Of a stretch of 64,000 nucleotides of DNA, positions 1-9,825 are shown piece after piece; position 1 is the stretch's first letter, and each line of letters opens with the position of its first letter. This DNA comes from Pedobacter endophyticus (GTDB taxonomy: Bacteria > Bacteroidota > Bacteroidia > Sphingobacteriales > Sphingobacteriaceae). The notes under the pieces were generated by a model, which saw nothing but the letters and a program-made list of their open reading frames with translations, was not told the DNA's origin and searched no databases. The position numbers and the translations under genes were made by a program. The DNA lies in NCBI RefSeq assembly GCF_015679185.1, contig NZ_CP064939.1:1922001-1986000 (forward strand), read 5' to 3'.

Positions 1-675
1 TAAAACTTCGGCCGCTTGTTGTAAAAATTCTTCTAAAACCTGTATCTCAGCGTTTACCTCAATGCGCAGTGCCTGAAAAACCTGTGCTAAATATTTATTT
101 TCTTTTCCCTTTGGGATGTATGCCGAAATAGCGGTTTTTAAGCTATCGATATCGGTAAAAGGCTGATCTAAACGTGCGGTAACAATGGCACGAGCCAACG
201 ATTTCGCATTTTTAACCTCACCGTAAATACCAAATATTTTGTGCAACTTATCTTCTGAATAGGTATTTAACACCTGTGCGGCGGTAAGGTCGCGGTGCTG
301 ATCCATACGCATATCGAGGTCGGCATTTGAGCGAATGGAGAAGCCACGCTCAGGAACATCAAACTGATGTGAAGAAACACCCAAATCGGCCAAAATCCCG
401 TCAACCTGACGAAAACCTTTTAAGCGCAGGTTATTTTTAAGGAAACCAAAATTCTGATCGATAAATATGAAGCGGTCATCAGCAGGGATATTAGCCTGCG
501 CATCCGGATCCTGATCAAAAGCTATTAAAGTTCCTTTTGGACCGAGATGCTTTAAAATTTCTTTTGAATGGCCGCCACCGCCAAAGGTAACATCAACATA
601 CACGCCATCGGGCTTAATGTTTAAGCCATCAATGCAAGGCTGAAGCATTACGGGTACGTGGTAATTATTCGCCAT
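1..675 (-). CDS. rsmH: 16S rRNA (cytosine1402-N4)-methyltransferase RsmH, 3' end cut by window
   Basis: RsmH (MraW) uses S-adenosylmethionine to methylate N4 of C1402 in 16S rRNA. The reverse strand reads MANNYHVPVMLQPCIDGL, then the SAM-binding stretch VDVTFGGGGHS and the family segment LADLGVSSHQFDVPERGFS, about 225 residues in all. The usual length is about 300, so the C-terminus lies beyond base 1. The ATG at 673-675 overlaps the mraZ stop by 11 bases (ATGGCGAATAA), which implies translational coupling. mraZ-rsmH is the standard head of the division and cell-wall (dcw) cluster, and ftsL/ftsI-type genes should follow off the left edge. Identification is firm. Confidence 0.95.
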   Translation of the reverse strand, partial: MANNYHVPVMLQPCIDGLNIKPDGVYVDVTFGGGGHSKEILKHLGPKGTLIAFDQDPDAQANIPADDRFIFIDQNFGFLKNNLRLKGFRQVDGILADLGVSSHQFDVPERGFSIRSNADLDMRMDQHRDLTAAQVLNTYSEDKLHKIFGIYGEVKNAKSLARAIVTARLDQPFTDIDSLKTAISAYIPKGKENKYLAQVFQALRIEVNAEIQVLEEFLQQAAEVL

Positions 676-1132
676 CTGCACCTCCTTTCTTTCCGCCCAT
701 TACTTTTTGAGCAAGATTTGCAAAATTGGCAGGAACATCGTCAAAAATATCTTCGTACGATTTTTTATCCCAAACCTCGATGCGGTCTAACTGGCAGGCC
801 AAAACCAGATCGCTCCCAATGCCGGCATATTCTACCAACGATTTTGGCAACAATACCCTTCCGGCAGCATCAAGCGAAAGTTCAGTGGCGCCGCGAGTAA
901 AGGCCCTAACAAAGGCACGGTTTTCCTGATCGTAGATATTAAGCTTGGCAAGATCGGCCACAACAGCATCCCAAACGCTCTTTGGATAGATTACCAGATT
1001 CTTTTCGAAACCACGATTAACAATGAGCCCTTCACTTTCGGCATTCGGCAATTGTTTCTTAAGCGCAGCGGGTACCATAAGGCGTCCCTTTGCGTCAAGT
1101 TTACAATCGAATTCTCCTAAAAGTTGGGTCAT
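665..1132 (-). CDS. mraZ: Transcriptional regulator MraZ
   Basis: MraZ is an AbrB-fold DNA-binding protein that controls the dcw cluster, including itself. I chose the ATG at 1130-1132, giving 155 residues starting MTQLLGEFDCKLDAKGRLMVP, which is the conserved family N-terminus. An upstream in-frame start at 1192 would add 20 residues and would lie inside the operator repeats, so I reject it. Two SpoVT/AbrB-like repeats are visible: LDAKGRLMVPAALKKQL near residues 12-28 and LDAAGRVLLPKSLVEYAG near residue 90. The C-terminal tail is polar (GGKKGGADGE). It is the first gene of the cluster and overlaps rsmH. Direct repeats just upstream are a likely autoregulatory operator. Confidence 0.95.
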   Translation of the reverse strand: MTQLLGEFDCKLDAKGRLMVPAALKKQLPNAESEGLIVNRGFEKNLVIYPKSVWDAVVADLAKLNIYDQENRAFVRAFTRGATELSLDAAGRVLLPKSLVEYAGIGSDLVLACQLDRIEVWDKKSYEDIFDDVPANFANLAQKVMGGKKGGADGE

Positions 1133-1142
1133 AGTGGTAACT

Positions 1143-1202
1143 ACACTTTTTATGTAGTGTAAAAGTAAGTAGGTTCTACCACTTTTTACCACTTTTTACC
1201 AC
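1143..1202 (-). promoter_or_regulatory. Probable MraZ operator: AAAGTGG direct repeats before mraZ
   Basis: Read on the minus strand, GTGGTA occurs three times at exactly 10-base steps (1197-1202, 1187-1192, 1177-1182), giving AAAAAGTGGTA units on one helix face. A fourth box, AAAAAGTGT, lies at 1143-1151, and a further AAAGTGGG at about 1230-1237. MraZ is known to bind runs of such GTGG boxes in several phyla. A weak -7-like element (TACTTTTA, 1160-1167 minus) lies just downstream of the triple repeat, so binding would cover the promoter. The repeat is seen directly; the role is inferred. Confidence 0.7.
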
Positions 1203-1443
1203 AAAAAAGTTTTCAACATGCTTTTTCTCCCACTTTGGTGTTCAAAAACCAATTTTAGAAACGGTTCAAAAATATCAATTTAGCGCTTAACGACTGATTA
1301 TTAAGAAGTTTAATATAAAAAAAGATTCCCAAAAAATTTTTAAAAATAGTTAAGCGAGGAGCTGAACGATTGCTAAATTTTGGAAAGCTGTTTGAAAAAT
1401 CCTTTCATGAATCAAGTAACAACCAGATCATCAAAGGCTTAAA

Positions 1444-2086
1444 AGTCATCCGATGAATATCGGCGTATTGCACAGTATTCATCGGATGACTAATCAAAGA
1501 AATCTGAAGTCATCCGACGAATATAAGCGTATTGCACAGTATTCATTGGATGACTAATACACGAAATCTGAAGTCATCCGATGAATATAAGCGTGTTGCC
1601 CAGTATTCATCGGATGACTAATCTCTGAAGTCATCCGATGATTATAAGCGTATTGCACAGTATTCATCGGATGACTAACCTCTGAAGTCATCATCGGATG
1701 ACTAATCCAAGAAATCTGAAGTCATCCGAGGATTTAAGCGTATTGCAAAGTATTCATCGGATGACTAATCCAAGAAATCTGAAGTCATCCGATGAATATC
1801 GGCGTGTTGTCCAGTATTCATCGGATGACTAATCTAAGAAATCTGAAGTCATCCGATGAATATAAGCGTGTTGCACAGTATTCATGGGATGACTAATCCA
1901 AGAAATCTGAAGTCATCCGATGAATATAAGCGTGTTGCACAGTTTTCATCGGATGACTAATCCAAGAAATCTGAAGTCATACGATGAATATAAGCGTGTT
2001 GCCCAGTATTCATCGGATGACTAATCCAAGAAATCCGAAGTCATCCGATGAATATAAGCGTGTTGCACAGTATTCATCGGATGACT
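1444..2086. repeat. REP/REPIN-like array, 11 hairpin units before the RAYT gene
   Basis: Eleven units start at 1444, 1508, 1572, 1629, 1686, 1720, 1783, 1847, 1911, 1975 and 2039. A full unit is 48 bases: arm AGTCATCCGATGAAT, an 18-base loop, and the exact reverse complement ATTCATCGGATGACT. Units are spaced about 64 bases apart by a near-constant linker, AATCCAAGAAATCTGA. The loop is also nearly constant (TATAAGCGTRTTGCMCAG type). Unit 1686-1703 is collapsed, with the loop and half of each arm deleted. Scattered single substitutions occur (for example 1515-1524 and 1885-1888). Such imperfect palindromes beside a Y1 transposase are typical REP/REPIN sequences. Confidence 0.9.
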
Positions 2087-2121
2087 AATCCAACCAATTA
2101 TTCCATTTAGTTGTATATTTA

Positions 2122-2694
2122 ATGATGAATTTCGATGAAAATGGCGTCTACCATATTTACAATAGAGGAAATAACGGACAAAAGGTATTTTTCAATGAAG
2201 AAAATTATTTGTTCTTTTTGAGGAAGATCAGAAAAGAGCTTGTTCCATATTGTGAAGTGTTATGTTATTGCCTTATGCCAAACCATTTTCATTTAATCGT
2301 AATAACTAAGGAAGGGACAAAGGCGAAAGGTTTAAATACTGCAATAGCTGTTTTGCTTAGATCTTATTCTCGGGCAATAAACGTTCAGGAAGGCAGAAGC
2401 GGGTCTATTTTTCAGCAAAAAACCAAGGCTAAGGAATTAATCGACAAAGGCGACAATCATACGATAAGTTATTTGGCAATTTGCGCTCACTATGTTCATC
2501 AGAACCCGACTAGGGCAAACTTGGTTGCGTACCTAAATGAATGGAAATATTCATCTTACCTGGATCTTGCTGACTTAAGAAACGGGAGTTTATGTAATCG
2601 ACAATTATTTTTTGAACGCAGTGGAATAGTAAAAGAAGATTTTATAAAAGAAAGCGAGGCAATGTGGGATTTTAAACGAAATGAAATCCTTTGA
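2122..2694 (+). CDS. REP-associated tyrosine transposase (RAYT, Y1_Tnp family)
   Basis: A 190-residue single-strand-specific HUH/Y1 endonuclease of the kind that mobilises or maintains REP sequences. The HUH motif is NHFHL at residues 54-58 (H55, H57), preceded by CYCLMP. The likely catalytic tyrosine is Y124 in HYVHQNP, and SGSIFQQKTKAKEL near residue 93 is a conserved family block. The start is ATGATG at 2122; MMNFDENGVYHIYNRG matches the usual N-terminus. It lies 36 bases after the last of 11 hairpin repeats, and a twelfth repeat follows the stop by two bases, so the gene sits inside its own probable substrates. No second ORF and no IS ends are visible. The frame is intact, so it may be active. 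Confidence 0.9.
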   Translation: MMNFDENGVYHIYNRGNNGQKVFFNEENYLFFLRKIRKELVPYCEVLCYCLMPNHFHLIVITKEGTKAKGLNTAIAVLLRSYSRAINVQEGRSGSIFQQKTKAKELIDKGDNHTISYLAICAHYVHQNPTRANLVAYLNEWKYSSYLDLADLRNGSLCNRQLFFERSGIVKEDFIKESEAMWDFKRNEIL

Positions 2695-2696
2695 GA

Positions 2697-2745
2697 AGTC
2701 ATCCGATGAATAACAGGCATTTAGCACAGTATTCATCGGATGACT
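2697..2745. repeat. REP hairpin unit 3' of the RAYT gene
   Basis: A single 49-base unit with the same arms, AGTCATCCGATGAAT and ATTCATCGGATGACT, but a diverged loop (AACAGGCATTTAGCACAGT). It lies between the convergent RAYT and pgk genes and could also serve as a transcription barrier for both. Confidence 0.85.
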
Positions 2746-2753
2746 AATAGTCT

Positions 2754-3947
2754 CTATGCATTGATTGCCTTAACGCCAGGCAATTCTTTGCCTTCCATGT
2801 ACTCTAACAAAGCGCCACCGCCGGTAGAAACGTAACTCACTTCGTCTTCCATGCCGAACTTGGCAATAGCGGCTGCAGAATCGCCACCACCGATCAATGA
2901 AAATGCGCCGTTATCTTTCGTAGCAGCAACAACAGCATCGGCAACGGCCTTAGTTCCCACCTGAAAGCTTTCCATTTCAAAAACTCCCATTGGGCCATTC
3001 CACAGCAACGTTTTAGAGTTTTTGATTACATCAGCAAACAAAGCGGCAGTTTTCGGACCGATATCTAAACCCATCCAATCGGCAGGAATATGACCGGCAT
3101 CAACATCTTTTTTATCTGCATCGTTTGCAAACTGATCTGCAATTACGGTATCAACCGGAAGGATGAGGTTAACGCCTTTTGCTTTTGCTTTTTCAATCAA
3201 TTCTAAAGAAAGCGCTTGTTTATCGGCCTCTAAAAGCGAGGTACCGATTTCGCCACCTTGCGCCTTTGCAAAAGTATAGGCCATTCCCCCACCAATAATC
3301 AGGTTGTCTACTTTTTCAAGCAATTTTTCGATTAAAAGTATTTTATCTGATACCTTGGCTCCGCCCATAATTGCAGTAAACGGACGCTCGGCATGGTTTA
3401 AGATCTTTTCGGCATTTTCTACTTCTGACGCCATTAAATAACCAAAGTATTTGGCATCAGGAAAAAACTGAGCAATAATAGAAGTTGAGGCGTGGGCACG
3501 GTGAGCAGTACCAAAAGCATCATTTACATATACATCGCCAAGCTTTGACAGTTTTTCGGCAAAGGCAACATCGCCCTTTTCTTCTTCTTTATAGAAACGC
3601 AGATTTTCGAGCAATAAAACCTCGCCCGCCTTAAGTTCAGCCGCTTGTTTAACGGCATTTTCGCCAATGCAATCGTCGGCAAATTTCACATCAACGCCAA
3701 TAAGCGACGATAAATCGCCAAGAATGTGCTTTAACGAATATTTATCCGTCGGTCCGTCTTTTGGCCTGCCCAAATGCGACATTAAAATTACGGCACCACC
3801 ATCTTTCAAGATCTTAGAAATGGTTGGTAGCGCTGCACGGATTCTCTTGTCGTCGGTTATTTTAAATTCATCATCCAAGGGAACATTAAAATCAACTCTG
3901 ATTAATGCTTTTTTATCCTTAAAGTCAAATTGGTCTATTGTATTCAT
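2754..3947 (-). CDS. pgk: Phosphoglycerate kinase
   Basis: Pgk reversibly transfers the phosphate of 1,3-bisphosphoglycerate to ADP in glycolysis and gluconeogenesis. The protein has 397 residues from the ATG at 3945-3947 ([26 protein letters not shown]). A longer frame to 4082 would only read through the upstream GNAT gene. Visible blocks are the substrate loop RVDFNVP, SHLGRPK, the [13 protein letters not shown] segment, the hinge and nucleotide region [15 protein letters not shown] and the C-terminal GGGDSAAAI. The start lies two bases after the stop of the GNAT gene, so the two are probably co-transcribed. gap is upstream on the same strand but about 260 bases away. Identification is secure. 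Confidence 0.97.
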   Translation of the reverse strand: MNTIDQFDFKDKKALIRVDFNVPLDDEFKITDDKRIRAALPTISKILKDGGAVILMSHLGRPKDGPTDKYSLKHILGDLSSLIGVDVKFADDCIGENAVKQAAELKAGEVLLLENLRFYKEEEKGDVAFAEKLSKLGDVYVNDAFGTAHRAHASTSIIAQFFPDAKYFGYLMASEVENAEKILNHAERPFTAIMGGAKVSDKILLIEKLLEKVDNLIIGGGMAYTFAKAQGGEIGTSLLEADKQALSLELIEKAKAKGVNLILPVDTVIADQFANDADKKDVDAGHIPADWMGLDIGPKTAALFADVIKNSKTLLWNGPMGVFEMESFQVGTKAVADAVVAATKDNGAFSLIGGGDSAAAIAKFGMEDEVSYVSTGGGALLEYMEGKELPGVKAINA

Positions 3948-3949
3948 GT

Positions 3950-4390
3950 TTAATTGTTTTTGTTTAAGTTCAATTTCATTTCGTAATGGAAGCCAATACC
4001 CGGGATGTCGAACTCGGGAGATTGGCTTATGAAGCCAATTTTTTTGTAAAAATCTGCTGCGCTTGAGCGTGCATTGCACCACAGGTAATCGGTTTTATAC
4101 GCTCTCAAATATTCAATTGCAAAGTTGATCAAAGCAGTTCCGTAACCCTTGCCGCCTTCATCGGGATGTGTAGCCATTCCCCTCAACTGGTAACCCTCGC
4201 CCTCGCCGGCAAAGAAATCGTTACGCATAAAAGTTGCTACAGACCTTATTTCGCCGTCGCTGATATATCCCAAATGAAAAGTATCGTAAGCGGTATCGCC
4301 CTCAAAAACGCATTCGGTTAATGGCTTGCCATTGCGAAGCATCAAGCTTCTTAACGGAAGAACTTCTTCTGCCTGTATAAATTTCACCAT
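3950..4390 (-). CDS. GNAT-family N-acetyltransferase
   Basis: A 146-residue acetyl-CoA-dependent acyltransferase of the GNAT superfamily. The pyrophosphate-binding motif A is visible as [21 protein letters not shown] (residues 68-88, with the G-K-G-Y-G turn). It is followed by motif [19 protein letters not shown], with the usual aromatic YKKxGF. The substrate cannot be told from the sequence. The gene ends two bases before pgk on the same strand, a tight pairing that may carry pgk transcription or may be incidental. No signal peptide, so cytoplasmic. Confidence 0.85.
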   Translation of the reverse strand: MVKFIQAEEVLPLRSLMLRNGKPLTECVFEGDTAYDTFHLGYISDGEIRSVATFMRNDFFAGEGEGYQLRGMATHPDEGGKGYGTALINFAIEYLRAYKTDYLWCNARSSAADFYKKIGFISQSPEFDIPGIGFHYEMKLNLNKNN

Positions 4391-4651
4391 AGCTTTGTGA
4401 GTATCAAGATGTAAGTATCGAGTATCAAGAGCTTAAACCCTCCACCTTTAAACCCACTACCTTTTTTAGCGGGCTCCGCAAACGTTTGCAAAGTTAATAA
4501 AGCATTTGAAACCGCCTAAAAATGAGACGTCACAATTTTGAATATTTTGCAATTGGCAATTAGCAACAGGCAATTAGCAAGGGGCAAGACAAGTATTTAA
4601 TTCAATTAGCAATTTAACAAGAGACCTGAGGGTTTGTTTCGCCTTGGTCTT

Positions 4652-5641
4652 TCAACTTTCGGCTTTTAGCTTTTTAACCACATCAATTAGTCTGCTGCTG
4701 TAGCCAAACTCGTTATCGTACCAACCCACAACCTTTACCAAATCGCCAACAATGGATGTTAATAGCGAATCGAAGACACAAGAATGGGGGTTATCGATAA
4801 TATCAATGGAAACAATTGGGTCTTCGGTATACTGAAGGATATTTTTTAGTTCGTTTTCTGCTGCCTGCTTAAATGCAGCATTAATTTCGTCGATTGTTGC
4901 TTTGCTTTTTAGCAGGCAGGTAAAATCGGTGAGCGAGCCGTTTAGCACGGGCACTCTAATCCCTGCGCCACCCAAGCGGCCATCGAGTTGCGGGAAAATA
5001 TGGGTAATGGCCTTTGCCGCCCCGGTTGTTGTCGGGATAATTGATGCCGATGCCGCCCTTGCCCTTCGCAGGTCTTTATGATTGGTGTCGTGTAGATTTT
5101 GATCACCCGTCATCGAATGTATTGTCGTAATGTAGCCTTCCTCTACCCCCCAATTGTCGTTCAGGATTTTGATCATGGGGGCGATATTGTTGGTGGTACA
5201 ACTGGCATTTGAAAGCACTGTCGAAGTCAGGTCAATTTGATCGTCGTTTACGCCCAGTACAATCATGGGAATATCATCGGCTGCTGGAGCGGAAATTAAC
5301 ACCTGTTTTGCGCCGGCAACGATGTGTTTTTCGGCGGTTTCCCTCGTCAGGTTCCTGCCGGTACAATCGATAACCAAGTCTACTTTTAATGCTGACCACG
5401 GAAGCTGCTCGGCCTCTTTCAGCGCAAAAATGGGAATAGTAACGTCATCTATTACAATTTCGTCGGGTTTAGCGGCGACATTTCCTTTAAAAACGCCGTG
5501 TACGGAATCGTACTTAAATAAATGTGCTAATGTTTTTGCATCGGCCAAATCGTTTATCGCCACAATATCGAGTCCCTCGGCAATTGCTAAGCGTAACAAC
5601 GTTCTTCCTATTCTACCAAAACCATTAATTGCAATCCTCAT
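4652..5641 (-). CDS. gap: Type I glyceraldehyde-3-phosphate dehydrogenase
   Basis: GAPDH oxidises glyceraldehyde-3-phosphate to 1,3-bisphosphoglycerate with NAD. The protein has 329 residues. The Rossmann motif INGFGRIGR is at residues 4-12, and AINDL (N30-D31) suggests NAD rather than NADP preference. The catalytic cysteine is C148 in SNASCTTN and its partner is H175 in TIHSMTGDQ. The C-terminal segment VVGWYDNEFGYSSRLIDVV matches the family. It lies upstream of the GNAT-pgk pair in the same direction, with 261 bases between, so it probably has its own transcript. A good Bacteroidota promoter is visible just upstream. Confidence 0.96.
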   Translation of the reverse strand: MRIAINGFGRIGRTLLRLAIAEGLDIVAINDLADAKTLAHLFKYDSVHGVFKGNVAAKPDEIVIDDVTIPIFALKEAEQLPWSALKVDLVIDCTGRNLTRETAEKHIVAGAKQVLISAPAADDIPMIVLGVNDDQIDLTSTVLSNASCTTNNIAPMIKILNDNWGVEEGYITTIHSMTGDQNLHDTNHKDLRRARAASASIIPTTTGAAKAITHIFPQLDGRLGGAGIRVPVLNGSLTDFTCLLKSKATIDEINAAFKQAAENELKNILQYTEDPIVSIDIIDNPHSCVFDSLLTSIVGDLVKVVGWYDNEFGYSSRLIDVVKKLKAES

Positions 5642-5660
5642 TTTATTAAAAATTAGAGCT

Positions 5661-5690
5661 CAAAACTACAAAAAAGGTTGAAGGTACAAA
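5661..5690 (-). promoter_or_regulatory. Predicted gap promoter (Bacteroidota -33/-7 type)
   Basis: On the minus strand TTTG (5690-5687) is followed after 18 bases by TAGTTTTG (5668-5661), matching the TTTG-N19-TAnnTTTG consensus of the Bacteroidota primary sigma factor. The expected start near 5655 would leave a leader of about 14 bases before the gap ATG. Confidence 0.55.
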
Positions 5691-5735
5691 GTCGCACAGC
5701 AATTTGAGCTCAATATTAAGTAACGACTTAAAGTG

Positions 5736-5960
5736 CTAGACGCCAATCTCGGCCTGATATTCGTGTTGCAACTCGAAAAGGCATTTGGCACAAAGACACC
5801 CATCGTACAATTCGGAAATATATTGCACCTCGTTAATGCTCAGTTGAACAACGCTGCATTGGCATTTGGTATAGGCATTGGCCTTGCACTCAATAGCCGT
5901 TCCGCATCTTTCGCAGGGAATGATTTCGTGTTTCGGGCTATGTTTTAAGGTATTGTTCAT
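5736..5960 (-). CDS. Cysteine-rich CWC family protein
   Basis: A 74-residue protein that resembles the cysteine-rich CWC family of unknown function. Cysteines occur as PCERCG (about 16-20), CKANAYTKCQC (about 26-36) and CLCAKC (about 55-60), consistent with a small metal-binding fold. The short block LSINEVQYISELYDGCLC matches what I recall of family members. It stands alone between gap and nrdA, with a terminator hairpin upstream of it at 6070-6104. No signal peptide is visible. The function is unknown. Confidence 0.7.
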   Translation of the reverse strand: MNNTLKHSPKHEIIPCERCGTAIECKANAYTKCQCSVVQLSINEVQYISELYDGCLCAKCLFELQHEYQAEIGV

Positions 5961-6069
5961 TGATTATCAGTTCATTGATTCACTAATCATTAGTTCATTG
6001 GTACGGGCCGCTATAAAAACGAATGAACCAACTTAACTCTTGAACTGAAATGCAAAAATAAGGACAAAA

Positions 6070-6104
6070 AATAAGGTTTTGAGCATTTGCCCAAAACCTT
6101 ATTT
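6070..6104 (-). terminator. Rho-independent terminator downstream of nrdA
   Basis: A 12-13 bp stem, AATAAGGTTTTG pairing with CAAAACCTTATT, around a loop of about 10 bases. An A-run lies on the left and a T-run on the right, so it can end transcription in both directions. It lies about 150 bases after the nrdA stop on the minus strand and before the CWC gene. Confidence 0.7.
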
Positions 6105-6254
6105 TTTTATTGCTTTATAATGAGCAGAAAAGACTATTGAAGAAAGATTGCTTCGTGCCTCGCAATGACGGCAAAGAGGCAGACTTTTACTTTCAGCTCT
6201 CGTCTATCAGCTTTAGCCTTTCACCTTAAACCCTCAACCTTTCTGCCCTTTACC

Positions 6255-8639
6255 TTACCCCGAGCAGCTGATACAACCTTCTTCCATTGAGCAAACCGGG
6301 CCGTCAACGATTTCTTCGGCAACCTGATCTTGTGGCAATTCAGCAGGAATAACCGCTTCTATAGCCTTACCGCCCTGGTTCTCTACGGTAAATTTAACTG
6401 CTTGCGACGCCGCTTGGGTACGTAAGTAGTACATACCTGTTTTCAACCCTTTCTCCCATGCATAGAAGTGCATTGAAGTTAATTTTGAGGTATTTGGCGC
6501 ATTTACAAATAAATTTAGTGATTGCGACTGGCAGATGTATGCACCACGATCGGCAGCCATATCGATGATGTTACGCATCTTAATCTCCCAAACGGTTTTG
6601 TACAATTCTTTAATGTAATCCGGAATTTCTGGAATCGCCTGGATGGAACCGTTGGCCAATATGATCTTGTTTTTCATATCGTTGTTCCACAGGCCTAATG
6701 CAACTAAATCTTTCAATAAGTGTTTGTTTACCACTACAAATTCTCCACTTAATACCCTGCGGGTGTAAATATTCGAAGTGTATGGCTCAAAGCATTCGTT
6801 GTTACCTAAAATTTGCGAGGTAGATGCAGTCGGCATCGGCGCAACCAATAACGAGTTGTACACACCATCTTTAACTACCTTTTTGCGTAACGATTCCCAA
6901 TCCCAACGGCCGCTGTCTGGTACTACATTCCATAAATCGAACTGGAACTGACCTTTTGATAACGGCGAGCCTTTGAATGTTTGGTATGGACCATTTTCTA
7001 CAGCTAAATCGTGAGATGCTGTCATCGAGGCGAAATAAATCGTTTCGAAAATGTCTTTATTCAAGCGTTTTGCTTCATCACTTTCGAAAGGTAAGCGCAA
7101 CAAAATAAATGCATCGGCTAAACCTTGCACACCTAAACCAACCGGACGGTGACGCATGTTTGAATTTTCGGCTTCCTGAACGGGATAATAGTTGTGATCG
7201 ATGATCTTATTCAGGTTTAAAGTTGCCTGATAGGTTACATCGTATAATTTTTGATGATCGAAGGCACCGTTGATAACGAAACGGGGAAGCGCCAATGAGG
7301 CCAGGTTACAAACCGCTACTTCATCTTTAGAGGTATATTCGATAATTTCGGTACACAAGTTCGAACTTTTAATCGTTCCTAAATTTTGTTGGTTCGATTT
7401 GCTGTTTGCTGCATCTTTGAACAACATGTACGGTGTTCCGGTTTCAATTTGCGAGTCTAGTATCGCAAACCAAAGTTCTTGCGCTTTAATGGTTTTGCGG
7501 CCACGGTTTTCTGCTTCATATTTCGTGTATAATTCTTCGAACTCTTTACCAAAACAATCGGCCAATCCGGGTGCTTCGTGCGGGCAGAACAATGTCCAAT
7601 CGCCGTTATCCTTAACGCGTTGCATAAACAAGTCGTTTATCCAAAGGGCATAAAACAAATCGCGGGCACGCATTTCTTCTTTACCGTGGTTTTTGCGTAA
7701 ATCGAGAAACTCGAAAACATCTGCATGCCAAGGCTCTAAATAAATTGCAAAGGCACCTTTACGTTTGCCTCCACCCTGATCTACATAACGAGCGGTATCG
7801 TTAAACACACGCAACATTGGAATAATACCATTGCTGGTGCCGTTTGTACCACCAATGTATGATCCTGTTGCACGAATGTTGTGGATGCTCAAACCAATAC
7901 CACCGGCGCTTTGCGAAATTTTGGCGGTTTGTTTTAAAGTATCGTAAATACCGTCGATGCTATCATCTTGCATAGTTAACAAGAAACATGATGACATTTG
8001 CGGTTTGGGTGTTGCCGCGTTAAATAAGGTTGGTGTGGCATGGGTAAACCAACGCTCGCTCATTAAGTTATAGGTTTTAATTGCACTTTCGATATCCTCT
8101 TTGTGGATACCAACAGCCACACGCATAAACAAATGTTGAGGGCGCTCTACAATTTTGCCGTTAACTTTTAGCAAGTAAGATTTTTCGAGGGTTTTGAAAC
8201 CGAAGTAGTCGAAACCAAAATCGCGGTCGTAAATGATAGAACTGTCTAAGATCTCCGCGTTTTTTTCAATAATCTCATACACATCATCGGCAATAAGCGG
8301 AGCGGCTTTTTGCGCTTTCGGATCGAAATATTCGTACAACATCTTCATCGTACCCGAAAATGATTTTGTGGTATTTTTATGCAAGTTAGACACCGCAATA
8401 CGCGAGGCTAATAAAGCATAATCGGGGTGTTTTGTAGTTAACGATGCGGCTGTTTCTGCTGCAAGGTTATCCAATTCTGATGTGGTTACACCATCGTATA
8501 AACCTTCAATTACCTTTTTGGCAACATCAATTGGATCTACCAGATCTGCATTTAAACTATAACATAGTTTTTGAATGCGGGCTGTGATTTTGTCAAATTG
8601 CACCGGCTCTTTGCGGCCATCTCTTTTTTGTACGAACAT
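6255..8639 (-). CDS. nrdA: Ribonucleoside-diphosphate reductase, large (alpha) subunit, class I
   Basis: The catalytic subunit of aerobic class I ribonucleotide reductase, which makes dNDPs. It has 794 residues. An N-terminal ATP-cone ([20 protein letters not shown]) suggests dATP feedback control. The active-site residues are visible: C218 in SSCFLLT and C444 in AVCNLAS as the redox pair, and C429 as the thiyl site in SNLCTEI, with N427 and E431. The C-terminal tail ends [12 protein letters not shown], the swinging thiol arm. nrdB lies 214 bases upstream on the same strand, so the order is nrdB-nrdA. The gap between them holds a short AATGACG-type intergenic repeat but no clear terminator. 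Confidence 0.97.
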   Translation of the reverse strand: MFVQKRDGRKEPVQFDKITARIQKLCYSLNADLVDPIDVAKKVIEGLYDGVTTSELDNLAAETAASLTTKHPDYALLASRIAVSNLHKNTTKSFSGTMKMLYEYFDPKAQKAAPLIADDVYEIIEKNAEILDSSIIYDRDFGFDYFGFKTLEKSYLLKVNGKIVERPQHLFMRVAVGIHKEDIESAIKTYNLMSERWFTHATPTLFNAATPKPQMSSCFLLTMQDDSIDGIYDTLKQTAKISQSAGGIGLSIHNIRATGSYIGGTNGTSNGIIPMLRVFNDTARYVDQGGGKRKGAFAIYLEPWHADVFEFLDLRKNHGKEEMRARDLFYALWINDLFMQRVKDNGDWTLFCPHEAPGLADCFGKEFEELYTKYEAENRGRKTIKAQELWFAILDSQIETGTPYMLFKDAANSKSNQQNLGTIKSSNLCTEIIEYTSKDEVAVCNLASLALPRFVINGAFDHQKLYDVTYQATLNLNKIIDHNYYPVQEAENSNMRHRPVGLGVQGLADAFILLRLPFESDEAKRLNKDIFETIYFASMTASHDLAVENGPYQTFKGSPLSKGQFQFDLWNVVPDSGRWDWESLRKKVVKDGVYNSLLVAPMPTASTSQILGNNECFEPYTSNIYTRRVLSGEFVVVNKHLLKDLVALGLWNNDMKNKIILANGSIQAIPEIPDYIKELYKTVWEIKMRNIIDMAADRGAYICQSQSLNLFVNAPNTSKLTSMHFYAWEKGLKTGMYYLRTQAASQAVKFTVENQGGKAIEAVIPAELPQDQVAEEIVDGPVCSMEEGCISCSG

Positions 8640-8853
8640 AATTTATGAGATTGATTTAAGCCCCTCCCAACCCTCCCCCGAAGGGAGGGCTTTTAAAGGC
8701 AAGTTTTATATTTTATTGGCGAGTATCGGGTAACAACCAATTTGTCGCGTTTATTATTCTGTTATTTTTTTTGTAACTGAGATTGCTTCGTTCCTCGCAA
8801 TGACGGAGTGTAGAGGCGGCTTTCAGCTTTAGTCTTTCTGCTTTAAGCTATCG

Positions 8854-9825
8854 TTAAAAGTCTTCATCAAGCGAAAACGCCTGTGCTTTATTGTCAGCAG
8901 AGGTTAATACGCCACTTTTTTGGTAATCGCCAACACGTTTTTCGAAGAAATTGGTTTTTCCCTGCAACGAAATCATTTCCATAAAATCGAATGGATTGGT
9001 TGCATTGTAAATTTTCTTATAACCCAGTTCCTGCAACCATCTGTCGGCTACAAATTCGATGTACTGGCTCATTAACTTGGCATTCATGCCGATTAAGGCC
9101 ACTGGTAAGGCATCGGTAACAAATTCCTTTTCAATTTCTACTGCATCACTAATGATAGAATGAACCTGCTCTTCGCTCAATTTATTGCTCAGCATACTGT
9201 ATAGCAAACAGGCAAATTCGCAGTGCGAGCCCTCATCTCTCGAAATCAACTCGTTACTGAAAGTTAACCCCGGCATCAGACCGCGTTTTTTTAACCAGAA
9301 AATAGAGCAGAAACTTCCGCTAAAGAAGATTCCCTCAACTGCGGCAAATGCCACGAGGCGCTCGGCAAAAGTTCCGTTATCGATCCAGCGTAAAGCCCAT
9401 TCTGCTTTTCGTTTTACCGCCGGAACGGTATCAATGGCGTGGAACAAACGGTCTTTTTCTTCAGGATCTTTAATGTAAGTATCAATTAATAAGGCGTAGG
9501 TTTCGGCGTGGATGTTTTCCATCATGATCTGGAAACCGTAAAAACAACGGGCCTCTGGTAATTGAACCTCACTCATGAAGTTAACCGCAAGGTTTTCGTT
9601 TACAATACCATCACTAGCAGAAAAGAAAGCAAGGATGTGAGAGATAAAATGTCTTTCACCATCATTTAAATTATCCCAGTGTTTTTGGTCGTCAGAAAGA
9701 TCGATCTCCTCTGCTGTCCAGAAACTAGCTTCGGTCTTTTTATACATTTCCCAAATCGCCGGATATTTAATCGGCAAAAGCACAAATCTGTCTTTGTTTT
9801 CTTGTAGTAATAATTCCTGTTCCAT
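8854..9825 (-). CDS. nrdB: Ribonucleoside-diphosphate reductase, small (beta) subunit, class I
   Basis: The radical-generating ferritin-like subunit of class I ribonucleotide reductase, 323 residues. Metal ligands and the radical tyrosine can be placed: D42 in EEIDLS, E103 and H106 in [10 protein letters not shown] with Y110 at the radical position, and later ligands in [13 protein letters not shown] and [10 protein letters not shown]. The tyrosine at 110 argues for a canonical tyrosyl-radical enzyme. It is the first gene of a nrdB-nrdA unit. No convincing NrdR box was found upstream, although the 450-base upstream region is large enough to hold regulation. Confidence 0.97.
   Translation of the reverse strand: MEQELLLQENKDRFVLLPIKYPAIWEMYKKTEASFWTAEEIDLSDDQKHWDNLNDGERHFISHILAFFSASDGIVNENLAVNFMSEVQLPEARCFYGFQIMMENIHAETYALLIDTYIKDPEEKDRLFHAIDTVPAVKRKAEWALRWIDNGTFAERLVAFAAVEGIFFSGSFCSIFWLKKRGLMPGLTFSNELISRDEGSHCEFACLLYSMLSNKLSEEQVHSIISDAVEIEKEFVTDALPVALIGMNAKLMSQYIEFVADRWLQELGYKKIYNATNPFDFMEMISLQGKTNFFEKRVGDYQKSGVLTSADNKAQAFSLDEDF

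Noticed and set aside
1444..2086. CRISPR-like regular repeat array
   Set aside because: The regions between hairpins are near-identical linkers rather than unique spacers, no cas genes are present, and a RAYT gene explains the repeats.
3948..4082. 45-residue N-terminal extension of Pgk
   Set aside because: It lies wholly in the GNAT coding region; Pgk proteins begin near MNTIDQF.
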